Position numbers and translations under genes: made by a program
Shown here: positions 23,564-34,540 of the stretch, in pieces
Numbering within the stretch: the first letter of the stretch is position 1
Layout of the letters: each line of letters begins with the position of its first letter
Notes under the pieces: generated by a model
Database searches by the model: none
Told to the model about the DNA's origin: nothing
The model's input: the letters and a program-made list of their open reading frames with translations, nothing else
Assembly: GCA_013180625.2 (NCBI GenBank)
Contig: SNVD02014733.1
Span: forward strand, 1-64,000
Source: Boswellia sacra
Taxonomy: Eukaryota > Streptophyta > Magnoliopsida > Sapindales > Burseraceae
Length of the DNA: 64,000 nt
Direction of reading: 5' to 3'

Positions 23564-26194
23564 CTATCTCCTTTTCTGTTTTACCGGCTTATAGCTCGGG
23601 TCTACAGATAGGTGATGAGATATAACTCTGGGGTCTATTCCAGGCATATCCTGGTGAGTCCAAGCAAATACATCTGAATACTCCCTTAAAAAATCATAAA
23701 GTTGACCACGCATTTCGATACTCAGCTTAGCTCCTACCCAAACGATTTTACCTGAATCCTTGTCTGAGATACTGATCGGAATCAGCTTCTCCATCAGCTC
23801 GCTATTTTTCTCTCCATCTGATTCTCTAGGATCCAAGTCCATAATATTTTCTGAACTAGAACTTCCCTTCTCACTCTTCTCTTCTGAATGGGTACTTTCT
23901 AGCTCAAGTACCCTATTCGACTCGGAACTTTCTTTTACTGAAGTGGCATAACAACTCCTCGTAGATTGCTGATCACCTTTCATGATACCTATTTTATCCT
24001 CAATCGGAAATTTTAACATCTGATGATACACAAACACAATTGCTTTTGTTGCCACAAGAAAAGGCCTTCCTAAAATGATATTATATGAAGTGGGGCCATC
24101 TATAATAATGAAATTGATCATCAATACCTGTTGATATGGCTTGACTCCGATTGTTACTGGTAACTTCACCGAGCCCAACGAAAAAATTCTTTCCCCTGTA
24201 AATCTGAATAACGGGGTTATCACCGGCTCTAGTGTTAACCCAGTAAGGTTTAGCCGATCTAAAGCGTCTTTAAACAACACATCCACGGAACTTCCAGTGT
24301 CTACCAGAACTCTAGCAACATTCTTGCTTGCCACTTTCAATGTGATTACTAACAGATCATCATGTGGATGAAGCACTCCTATTGTATCATTATTCGTAAA
24401 TGTTATGGTTACCTCAGTTGTTCTTGGTCGCTTTTGGAGAAGAGATTCACCTTTTATCTCCAAACATTCCTTTCCTGCTACTGTATTCCTTGCATATTTT
24501 TTTCGTGCTCGATTTAAGTCTCCAGCCAAAGTTGGACCTCCAGAGATGGTTCTAACGTAATCACTTTCAGGAGATTTTTGCTCAATAGGCTTATCTTCTC
24601 CCTGTGATTTGTCGTTATCTTTCTGAGCTTCCTTGACCTGAGCTACGAACTCTTTCAACTTGCCTTGACGAATCAATGCTTCAATTTGATTTCTCAAGTT
24701 GTAACAATCAGCGGTATTATGGCCGAAATCTTCATGGAAGTCACAGTACTTCCTTTTGTTTCTTTTCTCTAGACTTCCTCTGATTGGGGGAGGCTTTTTG
24801 TACAAATTTTGCTCACGCATCGCAGCAAGTACTTGTTCTCTGCTTGCTGTCAAGGGTGTTAAGGTTGTATAATGTGAAGAAGTTTTCTCACTCTTCCGTT
24901 GTCTATTCCGCTCAGAATTTGTGTCGTGGTTCGTCGCCTTGGACCTTTTGCTATTTTACCCTTCTCCTATATAATCATCTTTCTTCTTGCGTTTGTTGGT
25001 CATACCGAGGGTCTCTCTTTTTGCCTGAAAAAATTCTTCAGCTTCAGCTACCTTCAATGCGCGCTCGTAAGCCTCAGAGTATGATCTTGGTTTATTTTCC
25101 CGAAAAGAAAACCAAAGCCTACTCGAACGTATGTTACGAGTGATTCCATCTAACGTATATCGATCTTCGAAAGCACCAAGCTGCATCACATCATTATGAA
25201 ACCTATTGACAAAGCTTCAAAGAGACTTACCTTCTTCTTGATGAATTTCTAAAAGCGAGGAAACTTCCCTCTCAGAACTTTTTGCCCCTCAAAATTGGTT
25301 AGCAAATTCTCGGCACAGATGTGAGAAAGAATGGATACTCCTTGGTCGTAGCTTTCTGTACCATGTTCGAGCTGGACCTGCGAAGGTTAAGGGAAAAGTC
25401 TTACACTTCGCATCATCCGAAACTCCTTGTACGTCCATTAGCTCTTTATATAGTTGAATATGAGCCAATGGATCGGATTGCCCAGTATATGGTGCTATTT
25501 GCAGCATGGCAAACCTCCTCGGTATTCCAGCTCGTTCTATTCTCCCAACAAACGATGATTCTAACTCCCTCAAAGGGTCATAGCCTCTAGTCCGAGTGCT
25601 TTTTGAATTACGAAGGTCGTCAATTTGTTCCTTCAGATATCGAACCCTGACTTGCCATTGATCTCCTCGGTCAAAATCTTTTTTATCATCCCTTCGCTTA
25701 GATCGTCTTCGCGTGTCAAGTGAATGCCTTAGATCACTTCTGTCAAGAGTTTCTCTTCGAGTACGACTGCTCCCTGATAGACTCTCCGTGATCAATCTTG
25801 TATTTTTATTTGTTAATGAGTCTCTTCTGGACTCATCCCGACGTCTACTGTGAGAATCAGCAGTGTTGTCATCTTCTTGCTCCTTTCTTTTATCATGATT
25901 GGACCAATCTTGGTAAATTCGGTGATCATGAACATGTTTTGTCTCTTGAATTTTATTCATCTGATCCATCATTTCCTTCATTTTATCATGCATCTCACGA
26001 TTCTGTTGGGTCAGATATCTAATTTCCGCATTAGCATTAGGAGCCTTTGAATTTTTGGCCCCAACGTTTGCTTTCGTCATTCTTCCTCGTGGTTTCTTTC
26101 CCTTTGCGATTTCTCGCAAAGTGTCACTGGTGTTTCTCATATCCCGAGTTTCTGAAACTGTTACCGTATGAACTTCAGCCAGATTTGTAGTCAT
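23564..26194 (-). pseudogene. Tat Gypsy gag and protease
   Basis: It begins MTTNLAEVHTVTVSE, directly after the truncated 5' LTR. The N-terminal part is a basic, Arg/Asp-rich region. The retrotrans_gag core (PLAHIQLYKELMDVQG...AARTWYRKL-type) lies at about 25,300-25,500. Stops at about 25,286 and 25,218 fit CGA to TGA changes. The Cys-His box YCDFHEDFGHNTADC is near 24,720. The aspartic protease motif VLVDTGSSVDVLF is near 24,280. The linker toward RT ends at a TAG (23,564-23,566). The family product assembles particles and cleaves the polyprotein. The structure is complete in order but not translatable. Confidence 0.9.
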
Positions 26195-26217
26195 GACTTT
26201 TTATATGTCGTTTTTCC

Positions 26218-26565
26218 ACAGCCAAGTCTTAGTGATTTTTAATCCTTGTTTAACAAGAATCCAAACGTATCCAAATATATGATAGACTATAATTCCAATC
26301 GGATATGTTCTCGATCTTGAGATTTTAAACTCTCGAATTCATCTGATCATGTTATCATTCATCCAAAATTCAAAGTCTAATTAACCCATTCGGGATTTAC
26401 ATGATCTAATCCATTCGGAATTAAGCATTCAAAAGTGACCGATCTGACCTCAACTGACTTTGAACCAATGAGAAATTTTACTCGGTAGCTCTATCAAAAT
26501 TTCATTCGGTATATTTTTACTCCAAAGTCTCTCCAACTTAATCTGAGTAATTTTTACACTCTACA
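26218..26565 (-). repeat. 5' LTR of Tat Gypsy element, truncated
   Basis: It aligns to the left LTR from GCCAAGTCTTAGTG to the outer end TGTAGAGTG with about 6 differences. The last 208 bp of the LTR (its R/U5 end), the primer site and the leader are missing; gag ATG lies about 25 bp after the break. Without a primer site the element cannot be copied as it stands. Confidence 0.9.
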
Positions 26566-26570
26566 ATTAT
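26566..26570. repeat. Target site duplication, right copy (ATTAT)
   Basis: Matches 14,691-14,695 exactly. Confidence 0.92.
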
Positions 26571-27324
26571 TTTTAAACTAAGTTAATTTTCATCGGCGAA
26601 ATATATCATATTCTAAGATTTATATATGACATATTAAATCTTTTATATTTAATATTTAATTATTGGATCCTTCAATATATAGCATCACAATCAAAATATC
26701 AAAATATTGCAAGATTAGATAGTAGGAGAAAGACTGATTTATAATCAGTTGGCAAATTTGTTGTGACCTGTTAACAAGGCATGAACTCATTTGATAAAAA
26801 CAAGTACTCAGGTCTAGTTTTATTGAAAATTTGTTTCCCAAGTTTTACTGGTTAGTAACAAAGATATTTTAATAAAAGTATAATCAATTTCAAAGAAGTA
26901 TTATTGATTAATCTATTATTTCCACATTTTTTAACATTAAATTATCATTTATTTATCAATTTTGAGGATGTTGAGATAGTTTTATTATGAGGCTAGAGAC
27001 TCTTAAGTGTCTTTTTCGTTGTTGGAAAAATTGTTTATCGGAGGACGATGAAAAAGAAGTTAGTTAAGGAACAAATATTTTTGAAGTGTTAAAATTTTAT
27101 TTTTGGCAAGATAGTTTAGTCCAAAATACTGAATAGACTTTATTGTTATTTTGAGAAAAAATTGTTTAAAAATACATATGTATATATTGCTTAAAAAAGT
27201 TTTAGATAACTAAAAACTAATAGAGTTTTTTTCCAGCGTTAGATTTAGTATCATTCATCCTGGCTTCTAGAGGTTGGTCATGTTAGAGCCATCTTGGGTT
27301 TGCCTCTGCATACAATTTTGTTCA
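26571..27324. other. Intergenic, AT-rich, continuing the 12-14 kb duplicate
   Basis: The first about 80 bases (TTTTTAAACTAAGTTAATTT, CATATTCTAAGATTTATAT) match a stretch near 12,930-13,000. Beyond that I see no gene and no recognisable element. Confidence 0.5.
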
Positions 27325-27572
27325 TATGGAAATAAGGGTGGCAATTTGGGTTCGTGTGTTGTTTCAAATTAAAATACAATAAAATTGGGCCAAACACGAA
27401 CACAACCCATTTATTATTTGTGTCAAGTAGGCCCAACACGAACATAATACGACTATTACATAGGTAATATGATGGGACATGTTAAAACAAATAATAAACA
27501 TATCATTTCTGTATCAAACATGGATACAATTTGTCTAACATGACTATAACACGTTTATACGATTTTGATAGG

Positions 27573-28976
27573 TGTCTATTTATGTATTACTTTTATATCA
27601 ATTCGTCCATGTTTCTTTGCTATATTCCTTGGTATTTTTATGTTTTTGTGTGGTTTTGATGTTTGTAGGAGTTTGGGAGCAACTTGCACAAAAATGGAGT
27701 AAAACCCTTCATTTTCACCTCTGCTAGTCAACCATCTTCTCGGATTTAATTGTATTGATATACAATGAACCCGATGACATATTATATACGTTGGAAAGCT
27801 CTCGAAGTCTATTTTCTGGAGAAATTTACGGTTTATAAATCCATTCAGTGTACCAAAAGTTGTAATCAAAACAGTGTGAGATGTATAGAAATATAATTCC
27901 ACAAGCACTGTAGCATGTATAATACGGGGCACTGTAGCAAGTCACTGTAGCAGAGTATTTAAACACATTTTAGGGTTTTATTTTCATAACTTGAAGAGGG
28001 GAGAACGTGGAGGAGGCTGCATCTTTGGATTTCTCTCATCTCTTGGAGTTCTTGAAGGAGATTGAAGGCTTGGAAAGAGGAAGAACTACAAATCCTAATA
28101 GATTTCATCAAATTTGCTAAGTTTCCCTTTCCCTTTCATTTTCTGGAATGTCTCCATATTGTATTGTATTTGTATTCTGTCTGAATATGTGTAACTAAAT
28201 CTGAATTGGTTGAGGGTGATTTCAAAGCCCTTGATATGGTTTTTGTGAATTGATTGTGCAAGGAATTGTTATCCAATTCTCTAATTGCAGTTGCTTGTAT
28301 TTTCCCATGTTTAATGCTTATGATTGCTTACTGGATTGTATTTGGGTGGCCAACTGAATATAATCTGGATATTGTCTATTGCTAGACTAGAAATCTTGAT
28401 CGGTAATTGTCTTGAATTTCTAATCATTAGTAGCAAAAATGTGATCAGAGATTGCAATTGGAGAATATAACCTAAGTTAAATAATCCGAGCTTGTGTGTT
28501 TATTGCTTAGATCAACCTATCTTTCTTATCATAATGCATCCATTGAATTAAACTCAGAGAGCTTGTTCTAGGTTGTTTAATGGATAGAGATTAAATAAAG
28601 AGCTTGTTTTACTTAACAACAAAGTAAGGAAAGATTGGGGTAATAGAGCTTGTTATTATCTACGGTTGATAACTTCAATGCTGTAATTAGATGACAATTC
28701 TACAATTAATTCGCAAATCCATATCTTGTGGTAGAGAAGGATCCCTTAACCAGCTTTCTCCATTGATTTTTCATTCAAATTTACTTTCTGTTTTGTTATT
28801 CTTTACTTGCATTCTTATTTCATTTAGTTAAAGCATTCAACAAAAATCCCCCCCTGTTTAGTTTATTGTTACTGGAAATAACAAATTCAATTAGAATCAA
28901 TCCTCGTGGGAACGATATCTTACTTATCACTTTATTACTTGTGCAACTAGTATACTTGCTAGTTTCGAACGCATCA
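27573..28976 (+). repeat. Gypsy-type LTR nested in hAT-like element
   Basis: It starts TGTCTATTTATG and ends GAACGCATCA. The sequence before the end (CCTCGTGGGAACGATATCTT, ACTTGTGCAACTAG) is typical of Athila/Tat-type LTR ends. The mid part has GCACTGTAGC repeats. A primer site follows, but no internal coding region or second LTR, so this is a deletion derivative. Its target duplication was not resolved. The minus-strand ORF at 27,576-27,932 is not a gene. Confidence 0.65.
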
Positions 28977-28982
28977 AGTTTT

Positions 28983-28998
28983 TGGCGCCGTTGCCGGG
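28983..28998 (+). other. Primer binding site for Asp-tRNA
   Basis: TGGCGCCGTTGCCGGG matches the complement of the plant Asp-tRNA 3' end, the usual primer of Athila/Tat-type Gypsy elements. It lies 6 bp after the LTR end. Confidence 0.82.
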
Positions 28999-29474
28999 TG
29001 ACATGTTTACATGTTTGACACGTATGATTATGATTTACAAAGTTACAAAAATAGTCTTAATCTACAATTCAAATTTTGAAATTAATTAGATAATCATATG
29101 AAATCTTTTAATTGTGTTATAAGTGTGCTCAAATTATAAATGGGTTTGTCCTATAAACAAATTTGTGTCACTAAATAGATTATTGTTATAAGCAGATTCG
29201 TGTCATCCGCGGGTTGAAGGCTTAAACACAAACATGGCACGATAATTGAACGGGTTGGATTCTTTGACATAAATATGGCATGAACACGATTAATATCAAT
29301 CCAAACCTGCTAATTTTGTGTCATATTTGCGTCTTGTGTTGAAAATTGCCACCCCTATATGGAGATTATTGAGGTTAAAAGGGTCATGCTACATTATGTT
29401 TTATATTTGATTAACTTTTTTGGGTTAAATATACAACTTCTCTATTGTATATTGATTTTTATCAATACTCTACT

Positions 29475-29478
<4 letters not shown>

Positions 29479-29531
<53 letters not shown>
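29479..29531. repeat. (TA)n microsatellite
   Basis: Uninterrupted alternating TA of about 50 bp. The ORF reading through it (29,359-29,544) is an artefact. Confidence 0.95.
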
Positions 29532-29534
<3 letters not shown>

Positions 29535-29551
29535 CTATAAATGAATATAAA

Positions 29552-31196
29552 GGGCACATTTGGCACATGGGATTTTATGGTATAAAATCATGGTATTGTA
29601 TTATTTTGAGTTTATCACATGTTTGATAGGATTTTTATAGTAGATGGGATAGGATAATAAGGGATAAGCACAACATGAATTCTCATCAAATAAACTTGCC
29701 CTCACCCATGGGATAACATTGCATAAGAGAGGGAAGAGAGACTGGTGAGAGAGGGAGATAGAGTTGTAAGGTGAGTTTTTAATATATTAATTATAAGGCA
29801 GGGCTATATGAACCCCAATGCTCTTTATACACCTTATTTCTCAAACTATCCCTCACTTTAATTTAAAATTTAAATTCTAGTTTATGCACCCCTTAGAATA
29901 TCACAAATGTGATATGCCCTTTTGAATTTAATGAAATATAATCTTATTATTTTGTTTAAAAAGAACATTTCAAAAAATTTAAGAAATATAATCATGAACA
30001 CTTGGAGAAAGTATTCCAAAAATTTAAGAATAGATGGAAAATCTATTTCATTAAAAATTAGATACCTAATTAAAATCAAATTAAGAAAGTATTTTCCAGC
30101 TAGGATCTAACTCTTTGATTTTATGATTAACTTTTTTTTTTGAAGAAATCATTCTCTCTCTCTTATCACTATTTTAGATCTACAATTGAAAAGAGGAAGA
30201 GAAAAGAAATGAGTTTCAATTTTTATTTTATGAATTAACCTTTTTTTTTTCAAGAAATCGTTCTCTCCTCATTCTACTTATCTATACTACAAATCTATAC
30301 TTGAAAAGAGGGAGAGGAAATAAAGGAGTTTTAATTTGGTAAAGTTTAATTTTGATTTTGAAATTATTTTATTTTATTTTTTAAGAATAATTCTCTAACA
30401 TCCATATCTTTTGAAAAAGATATCTTAAGATAAGTTAAATATCTTGTAAGCTCCTTAATTAAGGCCTTTTGAGTTGCAAAACCCTAAAAGTAAAACTATG
30501 ATGGCCTTTGTGTCCAAAGTAGACAATAGCCAAACAGTGGCCGATGATGTTACAAATGGTATAAGAGTTCATCCCAATTGGAAGTGGAGGAGTAAGGATA
30601 TAAGCTCGAGATGAAAATGTAAGCCTAATCAAGCAAAAACGCTTAATTATTCCTAGGGGGTTGAATGTAACATTGCACATTGCTTAGGAATGATACGTTA
30701 AAATAAGTTAAATACCATGTAAGCTCCTTAAGCTATTAGAAGTCTTTTATAAATCCAAAAATAAAACCATGACAAGCTTTGTGTCCAGAACAGAAATATC
30801 CAATAATGGGCCGTGGTATTATAAATCCTCTCTCTCTCTCTCTCTCTCTTAAATATTGGGGTGTGTAGAGTGTTTTTAGAGGTTCATAATTTTTGTAATT
30901 TAAATATTTAAATTAATTAAATAATAAAAATATTTATATAATTTGTACATATAAGTAAATATTACAATAAATTATTATAAAAATAATTTTAAATTGTAAT
31001 TATTTAATTTTATTTATATATTTTTTACAATCTAAATAAAATCTGAATTTATCATATCACACTCCAATATTATTCAATACTATACCAAACACAATATACT
31101 ATTATATCATATCCAAACCTAACCTTTCATATTCTAATCAACGTAATCCAATCCAAAATATCTAATATAATTCAATACAATGCGTCCAACGCACCC
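29552..31196. mobile_element. Terminal-inverted-repeat element, class uncertain
   Basis: Left end GGGCACATTTGGCACATGGG and right end (complement of) GGGTGCGTTGGACGCATTGT are diverged inverted repeats of the common plant GGGYRCRTTTGG type. Target duplication is not resolved. A second inverted pair inside (ATGAACCCCAATGCTC near 29,808; AGAGGTTCATAA near 30,880) suggests a nested element. Between them, a unit of about 110 bp (GTAAGCTCCTTAA...TTTGTGTCC) occurs twice, near 30,447 and 30,718. A (CT)n run lies at 30,827-30,848. No coding capacity is visible. Confidence 0.5.
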
Positions 31197-32782
31197 AAAA
31201 TATGTAACAGCCAACTAAATAAATTGGGCAAAATTTTTCTTGGGTTGGGCCCATGTATTAAGTCCATCCCATCAATTTGTCTAAGGTGAGGTGAAGAAGT
31301 TAAAACAAGTGGTTTGTGATGTTTTCGATTTTTATTCCTGCCCATTTGTTTGCTAAAGTTAAGAGGAATAGAAGAGGTGGCTTGTGATCTTTTCAATTTT
31401 TTTCGAAGTCTAGCCCGTGAAGTTGGTAAAATTGAAAAGAATTCAACTTGTGGCTTGAGAAGATTTTTGTCACCATTGGTTACAAATTGAAGTGGGAGAC
31501 AACTACAATTTAATGCTTGTCGTTCTTTAGGCGATTTTTTTCTTGTTCTTTCTGGCCTAGATGAGGAAGAGGAGACAAGGTTTAAATTGTAGTAAAAAAA
31601 GAGAGGGCCAAGAGAGAGAAACTAAAATATGAAAGAAAGAGCACTTTTTACTTGTTTCGTTCGGTGAACTTTGAGCTGTTGGGAGTGAATGTGAACACTA
31701 GCACGTAAATTAAAGGGGCCACTAAGGCTTCGGACTGTAACAATTATGCTTCTTTAAGGTAAGTTACTAAGGTTTATAAGAGTATGGTTTTTGATATCCA
31801 AAGCTACGAGTAAGGTTTTGAGAAATAAATAGGAAGTCTTGGGCTCGAAACCGTACGTTGTATATGATGAAGGAAATGGGGAGAAATGCAAAAGGGCAAA
31901 AAAAATGAAATAAGGAAAACTACGGAAAAGAAGAAAAGAAGTAGAACGGAGGAAAGAAATAAGAAAAGTGGACGAAAATAAAATGATGTTATCAGGGAAA
32001 TTTTAATTGGCTAACTCTAGGTTGAGTAAAATTGATTCGGACTTCGGAGGTGTTTCTTGGCAATGATTATTCTAAACATTCAAATCGATATTTATTTATT
32101 TATTCTTTAATTATTTTGCAGGAGGAGATTGGATGGTCAGCCAATTAGAGACATTTTTTACACCATTTTTTACTGATGCTGAGAGGAAACGAAAAAGTTA
32201 ACGATGACAGAAGGAAGACAACAGAGAGATGATGAGAGAAGTAAAATGATATTAATAAACACATTTATGATTGACATGTTGTTCGGTTTGAATCATTAAT
32301 GTTCATTTATTAACGGTCAACATAGAACGTAAAAGATGATGAAATTTTAGCGTAGTGGCTCCTTCCTCTTTATATATGTGTGTTGTTGGCAGTGGTCGTA
32401 CTTGGTATTTATGGCAATTGTGTCAAGAGTTTACTTGTATTTAGTTGGGGTTGGTTGGCGTGGTCGTACTAAGGTATTTATGGCATTACTAGACTGTTTC
32501 TTTTTTTTTTTTTTTAAGAAAAGAGGCCAATACTGTTACAGTAGTTATGTGGAGAGACTGGAGCCCCAACTGTTCAATTACTTTCCTAGAGAAGTGTAGC
32601 AACCCCAAACCGGAGTTGCGTGGCAGAGTAGAAGACTTGTGGAAAAGTTACTGCCTTACTGTAACAAGCATTGAAGAGAGGCCAGGATACACTACACAAA
32701 CTCTACTGGTACCCTACTCAGTACTTTATTACGCCAATGTGTATGGGCTCTTCGGGGCGCGGTGTTGTCCGTAGAAAACCGC
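31197..32782. other. Intergenic region upstream of the P450
   Basis: No supportable gene. Purine-rich stretches lie at 31,865-31,975 and a T-run at 32,500-32,514. A C/G-richer part at 32,590-32,770 directly precedes the TATA box and is the likely proximal promoter. ORFs at 32,378 and 32,547 show no domain. Confidence 0.5.
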
Positions 32783-32792
32783 TATATATATA
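32783..32792 (+). promoter_or_regulatory. TATA box of the CYP96-like gene
   Basis: TATATATATA lies in CCGCTATATATATAGCATGG, about 175 bp before the start codon. Plant transcripts usually start about 30 bp after, giving a 5' UTR near 145 bp. Confidence 0.55.
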
Positions 32793-32965
32793 GCATGGCA
32801 GTGCATTCGGATGGCATTCGGATGTGAAGCTTTTCATGCTCTAATAAAGATTTATGCTATCCGCCCCTTAGATCCTATATGTTTTTGTTCTTACATTTTC
32901 AACCTTCATCGTAGTTTCTATCATATTTTACATAATAGCAACAACCTCATACCATTAGGGTTTGC

Positions 32966-34540
32966 ATGCAAATGATTTCATTCTTCGCAAACATGATACC
33001 ACCGTTGGCCTATCTGACATGCATAATCTTGGCAATCATTTTCTTTATCTTTCTCAACCCTTACTCGAAAAACAAAAAGTTGCTCCGGATGAGTTTCCGA
33101 CTCTTTGGAATGTTGCACGAGGTGCTTCTCAACTCGCATCTCTTGCATGACAAAGTTACCAAAGTTCTGGAGAGAAGAAAGGGAACATTGCTGGTTAAAA
33201 CCTGGCTCTCTCAAGAGGAAATAATAGTCACCGGCGATCCAGCGAATGTGCAGCACGTGATGACCACAAACTTTTCAAGATATCCCAAAGGAGATCAATG
33301 GCGGACTCGCTTTGATGTCTTTGGAGATTACGGTTCCTTCAACTCTGATCTTGAAAAATGGGAACAGCATAGAAGAATAATCCGCGCCCTTATGAGCCAC
33401 AAGAAGTTCCTACAACTCACGACAAAGCTCATTCCGGAGCTTATAGAGAAAGGGCTAATCCCAGTTCTTGAGCATGTCTGCAAGGAAGATGTAGTAGTGG
33501 ACCTACAGGATTTGTTCACAAGGTATACATATGACCTTGTTAGCATCCTGGGTGCAGGTTCAAACCCTAATTCCCTCTGTATTGGATCCCCAAAAATTCC
33601 ATTTACGGAGGCCATTGATGATGCCTGTGAAGCAATATTTTTCCGGTATATTCTTCCGGAAAGGTTATGGAAGTTGCAAAGATGGTTAGGAATTGGGAAA
33701 GAGAGAAAATACAGTAAAGCTTGGAAAGTCATAGATCATTTCTTTGCAAAGCTTCTGTCAGTAAAACGAGAACAACTTCGGAAAGCTGAAAAGACAGCAA
33801 CGGAAGACGAAGCAGCGAGTTTCAATGTGTTAGAACTTTACTCAACTGGACATAAGACCATGTTGGGTGGGCCAACAGTAGTTCCTGATGATAAAGTTAA
33901 CAGAGACAACACAGTTGGTTTCATCTTTGCAGGTGAAGAAACAACAAGTACTGCTCTCTCCTGGTTTTTCTGGTTGATCTCAAAGAATCCGATTGTTGAA
34001 ATTAAAATTAGAGAAGAACTACGACGAAATTTTTCACAAAAAGAAGTCAATAACGGGAAGCTGCCGTTTGATCAGGTGGATGACGTGAATAAGCTTGTTT
34101 ATCTTCATGCAGCTTTAAGTGAAACGCTAAGGCTATACCCGCCAGTACCTTATCATTCCAGGAGCCCTACCGAAGCTGACACCCTGCCAAGTGGCCATAA
34201 TGTGAATCAGAATACAATAATTCTGATCTCTGCCTATGCAGCTGGAAGAATGGCATCGGTTTGGGGCGAGGACTGCCTTGAATTCAAGCCAGAGAGGTGG
34301 ATCACAGAAGATGGAGGCATTAAATATGAGCCACATCATAAATTCTTAGCATTCAGTACAACGCCAAGAATTTGCCCGGGCAAGGATATTGCTTTTACTA
34401 TAATGAAGGCCGTTGTAGCTACTATCCTCCATAACTATGATGTTCAAGTACTAGAAACTCCTCCTGTGATCCCCAGCGTCAGTATTGGCTTACGCATCAA
34501 GCATGGATTAATGGCTAGGATTAAGGATAGATTGGCATGA
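32966..34540 (+). CDS. CYP96: CYP96-type cytochrome P450 (fatty acid/alkane hydroxylase-like), intact
   Basis: An intronless 524-residue ORF, usual length for CYP96. The N-terminal anchor is residues about 13-33, placing it on the ER membrane. The CYP86-clan start of the fold shows VTGDPANVQHVMTTNFSRYP (88-107). The I-helix is AGEETT (322-327), the K-helix E386-x-x-R389, PERW 442-445, and the heme loop F463...C470-P-G472. The clan oxidises fatty acids, alkanes or related chains. CYP96A15 makes wax secondary alcohols; CYP96T acts on alkaloids, so the substrate is not assigned. Odd: the heme-loop Gly (FxxGxRxC) is Thr466, and the I-helix has E-E in place of the usual R-D. The ATG at 32,966 gives the anchor. 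A partial paralog lies at 10,806-11,332. CYP96 confidence is high; substrate unknown. Confidence 0.93.
   Translation: MQMISFFANMIPPLAYLTCIILAIIFFIFLNPYSKNKKLLRMSFRLFGMLHEVLLNSHLLHDKVTKVLERRKGTLLVKTWLSQEEIIVTGDPANVQHVMTTNFSRYPKGDQWRTRFDVFGDYGSFNSDLEKWEQHRRIIRALMSHKKFLQLTTKLIPELIEKGLIPVLEHVCKEDVVVDLQDLFTRYTYDLVSILGAGSNPNSLCIGSPKIPFTEAIDDACEAIFFRYILPERLWKLQRWLGIGKERKYSKAWKVIDHFFAKLLSVKREQLRKAEKTATEDEAASFNVLELYSTGHKTMLGGPTVVPDDKVNRDNTVGFIFAGEETTSTALSWFFWLISKNPIVEIKIREELRRNFSQKEVNNGKLPFDQVDDVNKLVYLHAALSETLRLYPPVPYHSRSPTEADTLPSGHNVNQNTIILISAYAAGRMASVWGEDCLEFKPERWITEDGGIKYEPHHKFLAFSTTPRICPGKDIAFTIMKAVVATILHNYDVQVLETPPVIPSVSIGLRIKHGLMARIKDRLA

Larger units (their letters stand above)
14696..26565 (-). 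mobile_element. Tat-lineage Ty3/Gypsy retrotransposon, minus strand
   Basis: It is flanked by a perfect 5-bp duplication ATTAT (14,691-14,695 and 26,566-26,570). The coding order on the minus strand is gag, protease, RT, RNase H, integrase, which is Gypsy order. The Gag Cys-His motif YCDFHEDFGHNTADC and the large space after integrase holding an antisense gene are typical of the Tat group. The 3' LTR (left) is 556 bp; the 5' LTR (right) keeps only about 348 bp. Over the shared LTR part I count 6 differences in about 345 bases, so it moved recently. Confidence 0.95.
27333..29357. mobile_element. hAT-like element with nested LTR
   Basis: Ends TAAGGGTGGCAATTT and AAATTGCCACCCCTA are inverted repeats with one mismatch. 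They are flanked by TATGGAAA (27,325-27,332) and TATGGAGA (29,358-29,365), an 8-bp duplication with one change. Repeated CACGAACAC-type words inside fit known plant hAT nonautonomous families with GGGGTGGCAA ends. There is no transposase. An LTR (27,573-28,976) interrupts it. Confidence 0.8.

Noticed and set aside
25321..26050. Several plus-strand ORFs opposite gag
   Set aside because: Shadows of the minus-strand gag frame; no domain.
27576..27932. 118-aa minus-strand ORF
   Set aside because: It lies in an LTR, with no domain or family resemblance.
29359..29544. 61-aa ORF ending in alternating Ile-Tyr
   Set aside because: Translation of a (TA)n microsatellite.
31172..31396. 74-aa minus-strand ORF
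   Set aside because: Overlaps the end of a transposon-like element and has no domain.
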